64,000 nt of DNA from Aquibacillus sediminis (lineage in GTDB: Bacteria > Bacillota > Bacilli > Bacillales > Amphibacillaceae): NCBI RefSeq assembly GCF_005870085.1, contig NZ_SZNM01000008.1, positions 62,001 through 126,000 on the forward strand, read 5' to 3'. A model generated the notes under the pieces. That model was not told the DNA's origin. It saw nothing but the letters and a program-made list of their open reading frames with translations, and searched no databases. The first letter of the stretch is position 1. Each line of letters begins with the position of its first letter. A program made the position numbers and the translations under genes. Positions 24,629 to 33,486 of the stretch are shown one piece after another.

Positions 24629-27028
24629 ATGACGCGACAAATAAAGCGGGCCGCGATTATTGGTTCAGGTGTAATGGGAGCTGGAATAGCAGCTCACCTC
24701 GCTAATGTTGGCATATCGACGATCATGCTTGATATTGTGCCAGATGAGCCGACAGATCAAGAAAAAAGAAAAGGATTAACATTACAAGATAAAGTTGTGC
24801 GTAACCGGTTAAGTGCAAGAAGTAAAAAGCAACTAACAAAGCAAAAACCATCACCAATAACAAGTAAAAACAGTTTAGATTTAATAGAAGTTGGTAACTT
24901 AGAAGACGATGTGGATGAGTTAAGGTCAGTAGATTGGATTATCGAAGTGGTTGTAGAAAATCTAGAAATTAAACAGAAAGTATTGTCGACCGTTGATCAT
25001 TATCGTAAGGATGCTAGTGTTGTTAGTTCGAATACATCGGGTATTTCAATTGAACAAATGGCAAAGCATCGTTCAGAGGATTTCCGTAAACATTTTTTAG
25101 GTACACACTTTTTTAATCCGCCAAGATACCTTAAATTATTAGAAATAATTCCAACGAAATGGACGGATCAACAGGTTGTAGAAGAAATGAAACAAATTGG
25201 CGAAGATGTACTTGGTAAAGGTGTTGTCGAAGCGAAGGATACACCTAACTTTATTGCCAATCGGATTGGTACTTATGGTTTATTAGTGACCGTTAAAGAA
25301 ATGCTTGAGCAAGGATTTAGTGTGGGGGAAGTTGATTCTGTTACAGGTCCATTAATAGGAAGACCTAAGAGTGCAACATTTCGTACATTGGATGTCGTTG
25401 GATTAGATACGTTTATTCATGTTGCACATAATGTCTATCACCAAGTAGAAGGTAACGAACAAGACGTATTTGAGATACCAAAGTTTATGGAAAAAATGCT
25501 TAATCTTAAATGGTTAGGCGCAAAGTCAGGTCAAGGTTTCTACTATAAGAAAAAGACTAATAAAGGAAGCGTCATCTCTGAATTAAATCCAGTCACACTT
25601 GAATACCAAGAACGAAAATCGCTCAAAACGAAAGCAACTGAACTAGCAAAGGAAGAAAAAGGGTCAAAAAGAAAAATGAAAACGCTTTTATCGGTTGAAG
25701 GGGATAAGGCTAGTGATTTTGTTTGGTCTGTCATCAAACCTGTATTACTATATTCAGCTGAATTAGTTGGCGAAATTGCTGACGATATTGTAGCGATTGA
25801 TCAAGCAATGCGTTGGGGGTTCGGCTGGGAATTAGGTCCATTTGAAATGTGGGATGCAATCGGATTGAAGGATGCAGTTTACCGAATGGAAAAGGACGAA
25901 GAAAACATTCCATCATGGATAAAATCAATGGTAGCCAATGATTATGATAGCTTTTATAAACAAGAGAATGGGGTAGTATCTTTTTATAATGATGGTGACT
26001 ATCAAACACTAAAAGTCAATAAAAAGGAAATCAAGTTAGCTTTACGCAAGCAACAAAATCATGTGATTAAAAAGAATACTGGTGCGAGTTTAATTGATTT
26101 AGGAGATGGGATTGCCTGTCTTGAATTTCAATCCAAAAGCAATGCGATCGGCATGGATATTATTCAAATGATCAACCAATCGATAGAGGAGGTAAATCAA
26201 AACTATCGTGGACTTGTCATTGGGAACCAAGGTAAAAACTTTTGTGTTGGTGCCAATCTTGCCATGATGTTGATGTCTGCACAAGAAGGTGATTTTTTTG
26301 AAATAGATCTTGTCGTACAACAATTCCAAAAAGCCATGATGAATATTAAGTATTCAGAAAAGCCAGTTGTTGTCGCACCATTTGGTATGACCCTTGGTGG
26401 AGGAGCGGAAGTTAGTTTACCAGCTAGTTCAATTCAAGCAGCACAAGAAACGTATCTAGGTTTAGTTGAGTTTGGGGTTGGACTTATCCCAGGTGGTGGT
26501 GGCAATAAAGAGTTGTACTTAAAACAAATTCGTAATCTTCCTAATGGGGTAGACCTTGACCTCCATAAAATTACTAACACTGTATTTGAAACAATTGCAA
26601 TGGCGAAAGTATCTACCTCTGCGCAGGAAGCAGTTGAAAATGGCTACTTAAATAAGCAGGATGGAATAAGCGTGAATCAAGATCATCTCCTGTTTGATGC
26701 CAAACAAAAAGCAATTGCCTTAAGCACTGCTGGCTATCAAGCACCACAACGCGAAAAAGTTCCAGTTGTTGGTGAAGCAGGATATGCAGCAATGTTACTT
26801 GGTGCTAAGTCATTAGCTATTGGCCGTTATGCATCGGAACATGATTTGAAAATAGCGGAAAAGTTAGCTTTTGTATTAGCAGGTGGTCGTGTGAAAGAAG
26901 GGGCTTTGGTTGATGAGCAGTACTTATTAGATTTAGAAAGAGAAGCATTTCTAAGTTTAATAGGGGAACGAAAAACACAAGAACGGATGCAACACATGTT
27001 GGTAAAAGGGAAAGCCTTACGTAATTAA
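24629..27028 (+). CDS. fadN: 3-hydroxyacyl-CoA dehydrogenase/enoyl-CoA hydratase
   Basis: A 799-residue bifunctional beta-oxidation enzyme. The N-terminal NAD-binding 3-hydroxyacyl-CoA dehydrogenase domain starts IIGSGVMGAGIAAHL (Gly-x-Gly-xx-Gly), followed by the dehydrogenase C-terminal domain around THFFNPPRYLKLLEI, and a C-terminal crotonase domain with VGANLAMM and GGGAEVSLP. The order is that of B. subtilis FadN, reversed from E. coli FadB. The ATG at 24629 is used; the longer frame starts inside the FadR box. It leads fadN-fadA-fadE. Confidence 0.94.
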   Translation: MTRQIKRAAIIGSGVMGAGIAAHLANVGISTIMLDIVPDEPTDQEKRKGLTLQDKVVRNRLSARSKKQLTKQKPSPITSKNSLDLIEVGNLEDDVDELRSVDWIIEVVVENLEIKQKVLSTVDHYRKDASVVSSNTSGISIEQMAKHRSEDFRKHFLGTHFFNPPRYLKLLEIIPTKWTDQQVVEEMKQIGEDVLGKGVVEAKDTPNFIANRIGTYGLLVTVKEMLEQGFSVGEVDSVTGPLIGRPKSATFRTLDVVGLDTFIHVAHNVYHQVEGNEQDVFEIPKFMEKMLNLKWLGAKSGQGFYYKKKTNKGSVISELNPVTLEYQERKSLKTKATELAKEEKGSKRKMKTLLSVEGDKASDFVWSVIKPVLLYSAELVGEIADDIVAIDQAMRWGFGWELGPFEMWDAIGLKDAVYRMEKDEENIPSWIKSMVANDYDSFYKQENGVVSFYNDGDYQTLKVNKKEIKLALRKQQNHVIKKNTGASLIDLGDGIACLEFQSKSNAIGMDIIQMINQSIEEVNQNYRGLVIGNQGKNFCVGANLAMMLMSAQEGDFFEIDLVVQQFQKAMMNIKYSEKPVVVAPFGMTLGGGAEVSLPASSIQAAQETYLGLVEFGVGLIPGGGGNKELYLKQIRNLPNGVDLDLHKITNTVFETIAMAKVSTSAQEAVENGYLNKQDGISVNQDHLLFDAKQKAIALSTAGYQAPQREKVPVVGEAGYAAMLLGAKSLAIGRYASEHDLKIAEKLAFVLAGGRVKEGALVDEQYLLDLEREAFLSLIGERKTQERMQHMLVKGKALRN

Positions 27029-27055
27029 GTTCAGGGATAATGAGGGGGAAGCAAT

Positions 27056-28231
27056 GTGAAGGAAGCTGTGATCGTTGCTGGTGCACGTACACCAGTAGGT
27101 AAAGCAAAAAAGGGGTCGCTTGCACATGTTCGTCCGGATGATTTAGCTGCTCGCACGATCGAGGCAACATTGAAGCGAGCAGGGGATTATCAAGGCAATA
27201 TTGATGATGTGATTATTGGTTGTGCGATGCCTGAAGCAGAGCAAGGTATGAATATGGCGAGAAATATTGCCGGTTTGGCAGGATTGCCAATCAATGTTCC
27301 TGGGATTACCATCAATCGTTATTGTTCCTCAGGTTTACAAAGCATTGCCTATGCAGCTGAGCGCATTATGTTGGGTCAAGGGGATGCGATCATTGCAGGT
27401 GGCGCGGAATCAATGAGTTTAATTCCAATGGGAGGCCATGTGATTAAACCGAATTTGGAGTTGGTTCAACATGCTCCGGGTTATTATATGTCAATGGGAC
27501 ATACAGCTGAAGAAGTAGCAGCTCGTTTTGACATCTCAAGACAAGAGCAAGATGCATTTGCTGCTAGAAGTCATCAAAGGGCAGCTAAAGCATTGGGAGC
27601 AGGGAAGTTTTCAGATGAGATTGTATCGATTAAGGTGACAGATCGACAAGTGGGAAAAGATAATAAATTGGAAGAAACAACAAAACTGTTCGCAAAAGAT
27701 GAGGGTGTAAGACCAGAGACGACAGAAGAGGTTTTGAGCCAATTAAAACCTGCATTTACAAATGGAGGTACCGTGACTGCTGGTAACTCCTCACAGATGA
27801 GTGATGGAGCTGCATCTGTCCTTGTGATGGAACATGAAAAAGCAAAAGCAGAAGGTTTAACCCCGTTAGTAAAATTCCGTTCCTTCGCTGTTGCAGGTGT
27901 TGAGCCAGAAATTATGGGTGTTGGCCCAGTTGAAGCTATTCCAAAAGCATTAGATCTTGCGGGATTAGAAATAGGGGATATCGATTTATTCGAGTTAAAT
28001 GAAGCATTCGCAGCGCAAGCCATTCGAGTAATTCAAGCACTAGAATTAGATGAAGACAAAGTAAATGTCAATGGTGGCGCTATTGCATTAGGCCATCCGT
28101 TAGGTTGTACTGGAACGAAATTAACATTAAGTCTCATCCATGAAATGAAACGACAGAATCAACAATTTGGTGTGGTAACGATGTGTATCGGTGGCGGCAT
28201 GGGTGCTGCTGGTGTGTTTGAACTACTATAA
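27056..28231 (+). CDS. fadA: 3-ketoacyl-CoA thiolase
   Basis: A 391-residue thiolase with acylated nucleophile Cys90 in NRYCSSG, catalytic His347 in GGAIALGHPLGCTG, and second Cys377 in CIGGGMG. It carries out the last step of beta-oxidation, releasing acetyl-CoA. The GTG start at 27056 follows GGGGGAAG. It lies 27 bases after fadN and 16 before fadE, giving one operon. Confidence 0.95.
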   Translation: MKEAVIVAGARTPVGKAKKGSLAHVRPDDLAARTIEATLKRAGDYQGNIDDVIIGCAMPEAEQGMNMARNIAGLAGLPINVPGITINRYCSSGLQSIAYAAERIMLGQGDAIIAGGAESMSLIPMGGHVIKPNLELVQHAPGYYMSMGHTAEEVAARFDISRQEQDAFAARSHQRAAKALGAGKFSDEIVSIKVTDRQVGKDNKLEETTKLFAKDEGVRPETTEEVLSQLKPAFTNGGTVTAGNSSQMSDGAASVLVMEHEKAKAEGLTPLVKFRSFAVAGVEPEIMGVGPVEAIPKALDLAGLEIGDIDLFELNEAFAAQAIRVIQALELDEDKVNVNGGAIALGHPLGCTGTKLTLSLIHEMKRQNQQFGVVTMCIGGGMGAAGVFELL

Positions 28232-28247
28232 GGGGAGGATGAAGAAA

Positions 28248-30032
28248 ATGAGTGATATTCAAGAAAAAGTGTTTAAAGGTGGCTCTTTTATTACGGAGGA
28301 CGTACTTCCTGAGGATATCATAACACCAGAAGATTTAACCGATGAACATGAAATGATCGCAAAGACAACAGAAGACTTTGTTGAAGGGGAAGTTTTACCA
28401 AAAATGGATCAGTTGGAAAATCAACAATTCGACTATGCTGTAGACTTATTAAAGCAAGCAGGCGAATTAGGGTTACTTGGTGTTGATGTCCCCGAAGAAT
28501 ACGGTGGACTAGGTTTAGATAAGATTAGTTCTGCGCTAATAGCTGAAAAATTTGCTCTGGCGGGTGGTTTTTCTGTTTCATATGGGGGCCATGTAGGGAT
28601 TGGCTCTTTACCAATCGTCTTTTTCGGTAATCAACAGCAAAAGCAAAAGTATCTACCACCTTTAGCAACAGGGGAGAAGCTGGCTGCCTATGCGTTAACA
28701 GAGCCGGGATCTGGTTCCGATGCACTTGGAGCGAAAACTTCTGCAAAACTTAATGAAGCGGGAACTCATTACATTTTAAACGGAGAAAAACAATGGATTA
28801 CTAACTCTGCTTTTGCTGATGTGTTTATCGTTTATGCACAAATTGATGGGGATAAATTCACAGCTTTTATTGTAGAACGAGATTTTCCAGGAGTTTCGAC
28901 AGGACCAGAAGAGAAGAAAATGGGATTAAAGAGTTCCTCCACACGCACCTTGATTTTGGAAGATACCGAAGTTCCTGTTGAAAATGTACTGGGTGAAGTT
29001 GGTCGCGGGCATATCATTGCATTCAATATTTTAAATGTCGGTCGGTATAAATTAGCAATTGGAGGGGTCGGCGCTTCAAAACGTGGCATAGAACTATCTG
29101 CTTCCTATGCGAATGAACGAAAACAATTTAACACTCCAATTGCCAATTTTTCATTAATCCAAGAAAAATTAGCTACGATGGCGACACATACTTATGCAAA
29201 TGAGAGTGCCGTTTACCGTACTGTTGGCTTATTTGAACAACGGATGGGCAAATTAACACAAGAACAATTAAACGATGGAAGTGAAGTGGCCAAGGCGATT
29301 GCAGAATATCAAATCGAATGCTCGATTACGAAAGTATTCGGTTCCGAATTAATGGATTATGTAGTAGATGAAGCTGTACAAATTCATGGTGGATATGGCT
29401 TTATGCAAGAATATGAAGTGGAACGCATGTACCGTGATTCTAGGGTTCAGCGGATTTTTGAAGGGACAAATGAAATTAATCGTTTGCTAATCCCTGGCTC
29501 ATTGATGAAAAAGGCAATGAAAGGAGAATTGCCACTTTTACAAAAGGCACAGAATCTACAGGAAGAGTTAATGATGTTAATGCCAGAAGAAGTTGGGACG
29601 AAAACATTAGAGCAAGAAAAATATTTATTGAAAAATGCTAAAAAGATTGGTTTGTTGGCAGCAGGATTAGCCGCTCAGAAATATGGGGAAAAGCTTAAAC
29701 AAGAGCAAGAGTTACTGGCAAATATTGCTGATATTGTATCCGAAATATATAATATCGAATCAGCAATTTTACGGACGGAAAAAGCAATCGCTAAAACAGG
29801 AGAAGCTAAAAATCAACAGAAAATCTTATATACAGAAGTGTATGTAGAAGAAGCGTTTAATCGTATTGAAGCAGATGCAAAGGAAACGATCATAGCTAGT
29901 GAATCCGGTGACACACTACGAATTACCTTATCTGCTATGCGTAAATTAACAAGACATGACCCAACTAATGTGATAGCGAAAAAACGTGAAATTGCTAAGA
30001 CAATTCTCCAAGAAGAAAAGTATACAGTGTAA
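28248..30032 (+). CDS. fadE: Acyl-CoA dehydrogenase
   Basis: A 594-residue FAD-dependent acyl-CoA dehydrogenase, the same length as I recall for B. subtilis FadE (YusJ). It has the usual N-terminal helical, middle beta (TEPGSGSDALGAKT, WITNS) and C-terminal helical domains (QIHGGYGFMQEY with RIFEGTNEINR) plus an extra C-terminal region of about 180 residues. It performs the first beta-oxidation oxidation. The ATG at 28248 is nine bases after GGGGAGG; the longer frame from 28191 overlaps fadA. The operon terminator follows. Confidence 0.94.
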   Translation: MSDIQEKVFKGGSFITEDVLPEDIITPEDLTDEHEMIAKTTEDFVEGEVLPKMDQLENQQFDYAVDLLKQAGELGLLGVDVPEEYGGLGLDKISSALIAEKFALAGGFSVSYGGHVGIGSLPIVFFGNQQQKQKYLPPLATGEKLAAYALTEPGSGSDALGAKTSAKLNEAGTHYILNGEKQWITNSAFADVFIVYAQIDGDKFTAFIVERDFPGVSTGPEEKKMGLKSSSTRTLILEDTEVPVENVLGEVGRGHIIAFNILNVGRYKLAIGGVGASKRGIELSASYANERKQFNTPIANFSLIQEKLATMATHTYANESAVYRTVGLFEQRMGKLTQEQLNDGSEVAKAIAEYQIECSITKVFGSELMDYVVDEAVQIHGGYGFMQEYEVERMYRDSRVQRIFEGTNEINRLLIPGSLMKKAMKGELPLLQKAQNLQEELMMLMPEEVGTKTLEQEKYLLKNAKKIGLLAAGLAAQKYGEKLKQEQELLANIADIVSEIYNIESAILRTEKAIAKTGEAKNQQKILYTEVYVEEAFNRIEADAKETIIASESGDTLRITLSAMRKLTRHDPTNVIAKKREIAKTILQEEKYTV

Positions 30033-30036
30033 ATGC

Positions 30037-30071
30037 CAAAACCTTACCGGCCAATGGCGGTAAGGTTTTTA
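30037..30071 (+). terminator. Terminator of fadNAE
   Basis: Arms AAAACCTTACCG/CGGTAAGGTTTT with a T tail. Confidence 0.93.
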
Positions 30072-30090
30072 AACAAGATGTATTAATTTT

Positions 30091-30750
30091 ACTGCACATA
30101 AGCTGTATTATGTGCAGTAACTATACTAAATTTACTTTATAGCATTCTGATTGAAATAAGTTCGAATATATCGTTCCGGCAGAATACTACGCTTTCCATG
30201 GGCACGGCCTCGGGCCAACAGGATGTTGGTCATGCAGGCGTTGCCACAGGACGTGGCGATCTTAGCCTACGTTCCTTAGTCCACGGGTGGATCTTCAGCT
30301 CGTGCTGCTCCCATAGGACAAGGAAGGCTGCGGCAGCGATACATCGCACGAAGAAAATTGGTCTTTATTTTCGAGGAGTCTCCGTATTCTACCTCCACTA
30401 AATTAAGTATTCTGATTAGAGTACTAGATGCAATACTCTATAAATTCAAAATAATGAGTTTCCTGTAAAGTTTTATTACATGGCAATTAACATAAAAAGA
30501 TACACTATATTATTTTTATTAAGCAATACACTATAAAACTTCAGAGTACTGGAAAAAGCGGAGGAAATACACCGGAGACTCCTGTGGGAGGAATGGCCTA
30601 GATGAGACCCCGCAGTGAGGGACGAACGAGGAGGCTCATCAGCCACCCACGGAAAGCGTAGGTGTATTTCCGTAGCGCTGTTCAACAGCTGCCAATATTA
30701 AGAATGGCAAAAGGTCATCATTTAATGCACATAATACAGCTTATGTTCAG
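30091..30750. repeat. Modular hairpin-bounded intergenic element, copy E2
   Basis: The left end is a perfect 11-bp hairpin with six-base loop (30091-30101 and 30108-30118) followed by AACT. The right end (30727-30749) is an inverted near-copy. Unit A spans about 30177-30393 and contains a cassette with two small hairpins of the form CCAACAGGATGTTGG and GCCACAGGACGTGGC. Unit B spans about 30556-30676. It occupies nearly all of the gap between the fad terminator and yusI. Confidence 0.8.
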
Positions 30751-30870
30751 AGATTCTCATTTGAAAATCATTTTATTCATTTAGGTAATGAGGAACTATT
30801 TTTATTGAGCGTCAAATTAAACAAACAGATAAGAGTATGATAAAATTCGGTAAAAAGGAGGTTGTCTGTT

Positions 30871-31227
30871 GTGACATTAGCTTTTTATTGGTATCCTAAA
30901 TGTGGAACATGTAAAAAGGCGAAGAAATGGTTGGATGAGCAAGAAATTTCTTATGAAACAATACATATAGTCGACAATCCACCAACAATAGAACAATTAC
31001 AAACATTTATAGAAAAAAGTGGTTTGCCAATTAAAAAATTCTTCAACACTAGTGGTAAAAAGTACAGAGAATTAGGCTTGAAGGACAAACTAAATGAAGC
31101 AACTGATGAGCAAAAGATTGATTGGTTAGCGTCAGATGGAATGCTTTTAAAAAGACCAATTGTAACAGATGGAGATCACGTTACAGTAGGATTTAAAGAA
31201 GAAGAATTTGAACAAACATGGAAGTGA
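30871..31227 (+). CDS. yusI: ArsC/Spx-family protein YusI
   Basis: A 118-residue thioredoxin-fold protein of the ArsC/Spx family with CGTC near residue 12 (YPKCGTCKKA), the same motif spacing as YusI, and RPIV (LKRPIVTDGD) as in arsenate-reductase-like proteins. True arsenate reduction is not shown by the sequence; a glutaredoxin-like or regulatory role is possible. The GTG at 30871 is nine bases after AAGGAGG. It precedes gcvH as in B. subtilis. Confidence 0.87.
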   Translation: MTLAFYWYPKCGTCKKAKKWLDEQEISYETIHIVDNPPTIEQLQTFIEKSGLPIKKFFNTSGKKYRELGLKDKLNEATDEQKIDWLASDGMLLKRPIVTDGDHVTVGFKEEEFEQTWK

Positions 31228-31306
31228 ATTCGGCAAAATAAAAGCGACATGCTTTTATAGTAATACAAGCAATGTGAAATAATTATACATATTGGAGGTA
31301 CATAAA

Positions 31307-31690
31307 ATGAATTTACCAGAGGACTTGCGTTATTCAGAGGAACACGAATGGGTAAAAGTAGAAGGTGATAAGGTACGTATTGGTATTACCGATCACGCAC
31401 AGGATGAATTAGGTGACATTGTCTTTGTTGAACTTCCTGAAGTAGGGGATGAACTTGCAGTAGACGATCCATTTGGTAGTGTAGAATCAGTTAAGACAGT
31501 ATCTGAACTATATGCCCCAATCAGTGGCAAAGTTGTCGAAGTGAATGAAGAATTGGATGATAGCCCAGAATATGTTAATGAATCTCCATATGAAAAAGCT
31601 TGGATGGTTGTGGTAGAACCAAGTGATTCTTCTCAAATCGATAAATTAATGACAGCCGCTAACTATCAAGCTATGCTTGAAGAAGACTAA
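31307..31690 (+). CDS. gcvH: Glycine cleavage system H protein
   Basis: A 127-residue lipoyl-carrier protein with lipoylated Lys63 in [15 protein letters not shown]. It shuttles the aminomethyl group in glycine cleavage and is also the central carrier for lipoate relay in Bacillus. No other gcv gene is adjacent, as in B. subtilis. The ATG at 31307 is eight bases after GGAGG. Confidence 0.96.
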   Translation: MNLPEDLRYSEEHEWVKVEGDKVRIGITDHAQDELGDIVFVELPEVGDELAVDDPFGSVESVKTVSELYAPISGKVVEVNEELDDSPEYVNESPYEKAWMVVVEPSDSSQIDKLMTAANYQAMLEED

Positions 31691-31771
31691 TTATAGGGGA
31701 AAAGCATATTACTGAGAGTAGTTGTGCATGAAACATAAACAATTAAATAGAATATAATAGAAGTACAATTT

Positions 31772-31812
31772 AATCCCTTGTTACCAAAAGTAGTGACAAG
31801 GGTTTCTTATTA
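31772..31812 (+). terminator. Terminator after gcvH
   Basis: Arms CCCTTGT/ACAAGGG (31775-31781 and 31796-31802) followed by TTTCTTATT. Confidence 0.75.
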
Positions 31813-31851
31813 TATTCATTTTGTCTAATCATCTTGGCTAATTATATTTAT

Positions 31852-31992
31852 GCCCGGTGCATCCGTCTGTTACCTCTCCCTTTAAAAGAAAACTAATAAT
31901 GTTTAAAAGGGAGTAAACGGACGCTAACACTGTGGTTTAGCTACAATCAGTGAGGAAAAGATAAAAATCACCACTGAATTGGAGTTTCACTT
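31852..31992 (+). repeat. Structured intergenic repeat, family C, copy 2
   Basis: Outer arms CGTCTGTTAC/GTAAACGGACG, an inner stem CTCCC-TTTAAA/TTTAAAA-GGGAG, then CTAACAC and a hairpin TCAGTG/CACTGA followed by TTGGAG. Same order of parts as the copies at 15072 and 45531. It lies between gcvH and yusF. Confidence 0.65.
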
Positions 31993-32016
31993 TATAGTTA
32001 AAAGCAGGTGGTCGGT

Positions 32017-32367
32017 ATGACGGAACTTGAAAAAGTAATTATTGTTGAGGGGCGTACAGACAAGAAACAAATCGAGAAAGTGCTTAATGAACAAATTGAA
32101 ATTGTTTGTACGAATGGGACCTTAGGAATTGAGAAACTTGATCAATTACTGATTGATTATGATTTAGATAATAAGGACGTATTTATTTTAGTGGATGAAG
32201 ATAGCGCAGGCCAAAAATTACGAAAACAACTTTCGATGGAATTACCACATGCTGAGCATATTTATATTGATAAGACGTTTAGAGAGGTAGCAGCTACCCC
32301 AGAATCTGAATTAGCTATTGCGTTGATCAGTAGACATATTGATGTCAACCCAATCTTCTTGGCATGA
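32017..32367 (+). CDS. yusF: Toprim-domain protein YusF
   Basis: A 116-residue stand-alone small Toprim domain with the conserved Glu in IIVEGRTDK and the acidic pair in LVDEDSAGQ. Such small Toprim proteins (OLD/RNase M5-like core) are thought to be nucleases acting on structured RNA or DNA; the substrate is unknown. Start ATG 32017 follows AGGTGG. Synteny with B. subtilis yusF. Confidence 0.88.
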   Translation: MTELEKVIIVEGRTDKKQIEKVLNEQIEIVCTNGTLGIEKLDQLLIDYDLDNKDVFILVDEDSAGQKLRKQLSMELPHAEHIYIDKTFREVAATPESELAIALISRHIDVNPIFLA

Positions 32368-32405
32368 AAAATTTGATAACAGATTGGGGAGGGTAAGGGT
32401 GAACA

Positions 32406-32726
32406 ATGAAAGAAATCCAAACAAATGAAGAATTAAGTGAAAAAATAAATAAGGATGAAGTGTGTATCTTCATCCATAGTCCTTTTTGTGGGACATGCCA
32501 TTTGGCTCGAAAAATGCTACATACAATAGAAGTGATGTGTGGAAAAGAAATCGTGCACGAATTGAGCGCACCTTATTTTCCACAATTTATGCAAACCTAT
32601 AAAGTGACAAGTGTTCCTTGTTTAATGATCGCAAAACAAGGGAAAGTGGTTGAGATGGTGTATGCATTTCAATCTGTTCCATTTTTACATGGTAAATTGT
32701 CAGATCTAATTGGGGGTTCAACCTAA
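32406..32726 (+). CDS. yusE: Thioredoxin-like protein YusE
   Basis: A 106-residue thioredoxin-fold protein with CGTC in HSPFCGTCHLARKM and cis-Pro in VTSVPCLMI. It is a cytosolic disulfide exchange candidate, partner unknown. It follows yusF by 38 bases and is probably co-transcribed. GGGGAGGG lies upstream of the ATG. Confidence 0.88.
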   Translation: MKEIQTNEELSEKINKDEVCIFIHSPFCGTCHLARKMLHTIEVMCGKEIVHELSAPYFPQFMQTYKVTSVPCLMIAKQGKVVEMVYAFQSVPFLHGKLSDLIGGST

Positions 32727-32729
32727 CCG

Positions 32730-33152
32730 TTAAGAATCTCCTACTAATGTTCCTACAGATGTAACAATTTCCAAGAATTTAGCATTATCGCCAAATTGGT
32801 CATGAATATCCCCGTTTTGATTAATGATAACGGTCGTTGGTACCCCTTTGCATTGATAGTTTTCATAAATCTCGGTACCACGATCAGCAAGAGTGGGTTG
32901 AGATAAGTATTTCTCTGTATAAGCAGGTCCTGCTGATTGATCTCTTTCTCTTCCTGTGACATTAATGGTGATCATTCTAACTTTCGTTGTGTCCATTGAC
33001 TGAAATAATTGTTCCTTTTTGGGTAAGTCGTGGCCACAATCTGGACACCAAGACGCCCAAAAGGTAAGAACAATAACTTTGCCAATATCATCTTGTAAAT
33101 GGTATATACCATTATTGTTTATGTAGGGTAAAGAAAACATTGGTGCTTTCAT
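32730..33152 (-). CDS. TlpA/ResA-like thiol-disulfide oxidoreductase without signal peptide
   Basis: A 140-residue thioredoxin-fold protein with WASWCPDC (Cys36 and Cys39) and GVPTTVIINQNG. The family (ResA/TlpA/peroxiredoxin-like) is usually exported. With the start at 33152, set by GGAGTG eight bases upstream, there is no signal sequence. A TTG at 33236 would add a hydrophobic stretch (IIFAFIVSCVICY) but has no ribosome site and overlaps the divergent metN promoter. It is convergent with yusE with only three bases between stops. Confidence 0.8.
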   Translation of the reverse strand: MKAPMFSLPYINNNGIYHLQDDIGKVIVLTFWASWCPDCGHDLPKKEQLFQSMDTTKVRMITINVTGRERDQSAGPAYTEKYLSQPTLADRGTEIYENYQCKGVPTTVIINQNGDIHDQFGDNAKFLEIVTSVGTLVGDS

Positions 33153-33229
33153 CGGATCACTCCATTTCGATATGATTCTCGAGTTATCATAACATATTAC
33201 GCATGAGACTATAAATGCGAAGATTATAG

Positions 33230-33258
33230 TTGACAACTTATTATTGCCATGCTAGAAT
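33230..33258 (+). promoter_or_regulatory. SigA promoter of metNPQ
   Basis: TTGACA (33230-33235), 17-base spacer, TAGAAT (33253-33258). Confidence 0.85.
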
Positions 33259-33289
33259 TCTCTTATTATTAAATGAATAACGTGATTGA

Positions 33290-33405
33290 ATCTCTTATCA
33301 AGAGTGGTGGAGGGACTGGCCCGATGAAACCCGGCAACCGTCAAACAATACGTTTGAAAAGGTGCCAATTCCTGCGAAGCACAGATGGCTTTGATGGATG
33401 AGAGA
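33290..33405 (+). ncRNA. SAM-I riboswitch (S-box)
   Basis: Canonical S-box sequence with P1 arms CTCTTATC/GATGAGAG, the core GAGGGACTGGCCC, GATGAAACCCGGCAACC and the AAGGTGCCAATTCC block. SAM binding favours the downstream terminator and shuts off metNPQ when methionine/SAM is plentiful. Confidence 0.98.
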
Positions 33406-33424
33406 ACAAGAAAGAATAACCCTA

Positions 33425-33467
33425 AGCGTCTTTCTGTTCTCATGAACAGAAAGACGCTTTTTATTTG
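33425..33467 (+). terminator. S-box-controlled terminator
   Basis: Perfect 15-bp arms (33425-33439 and 33444-33458) and a T tract just before metN. It acts as the expression platform of the SAM riboswitch. Confidence 0.95.
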
Positions 33468-33486
33468 AACTAAAGGAGTGACAACA

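Noticed and set aside
30198-30401. Short plus-strand frame inside copy E2, with a similar frame in copy E3
   Set aside because: It consists of translated repeat sequence, without a ribosome site, and is not preserved between copies in length or frame.
30862-31227. Arsenic resistance operon
   Set aside because: YusI is ArsC-like only in fold; no arsR or arsB is near and the neighbour is gcvH, as in B. subtilis.
33153-33236. Signal-peptide extension of the thioredoxin-like gene from TTG 33236
   Set aside because: No ribosome site, and it would read back into the metN promoter; GGAGTG supports the ATG at 33152.
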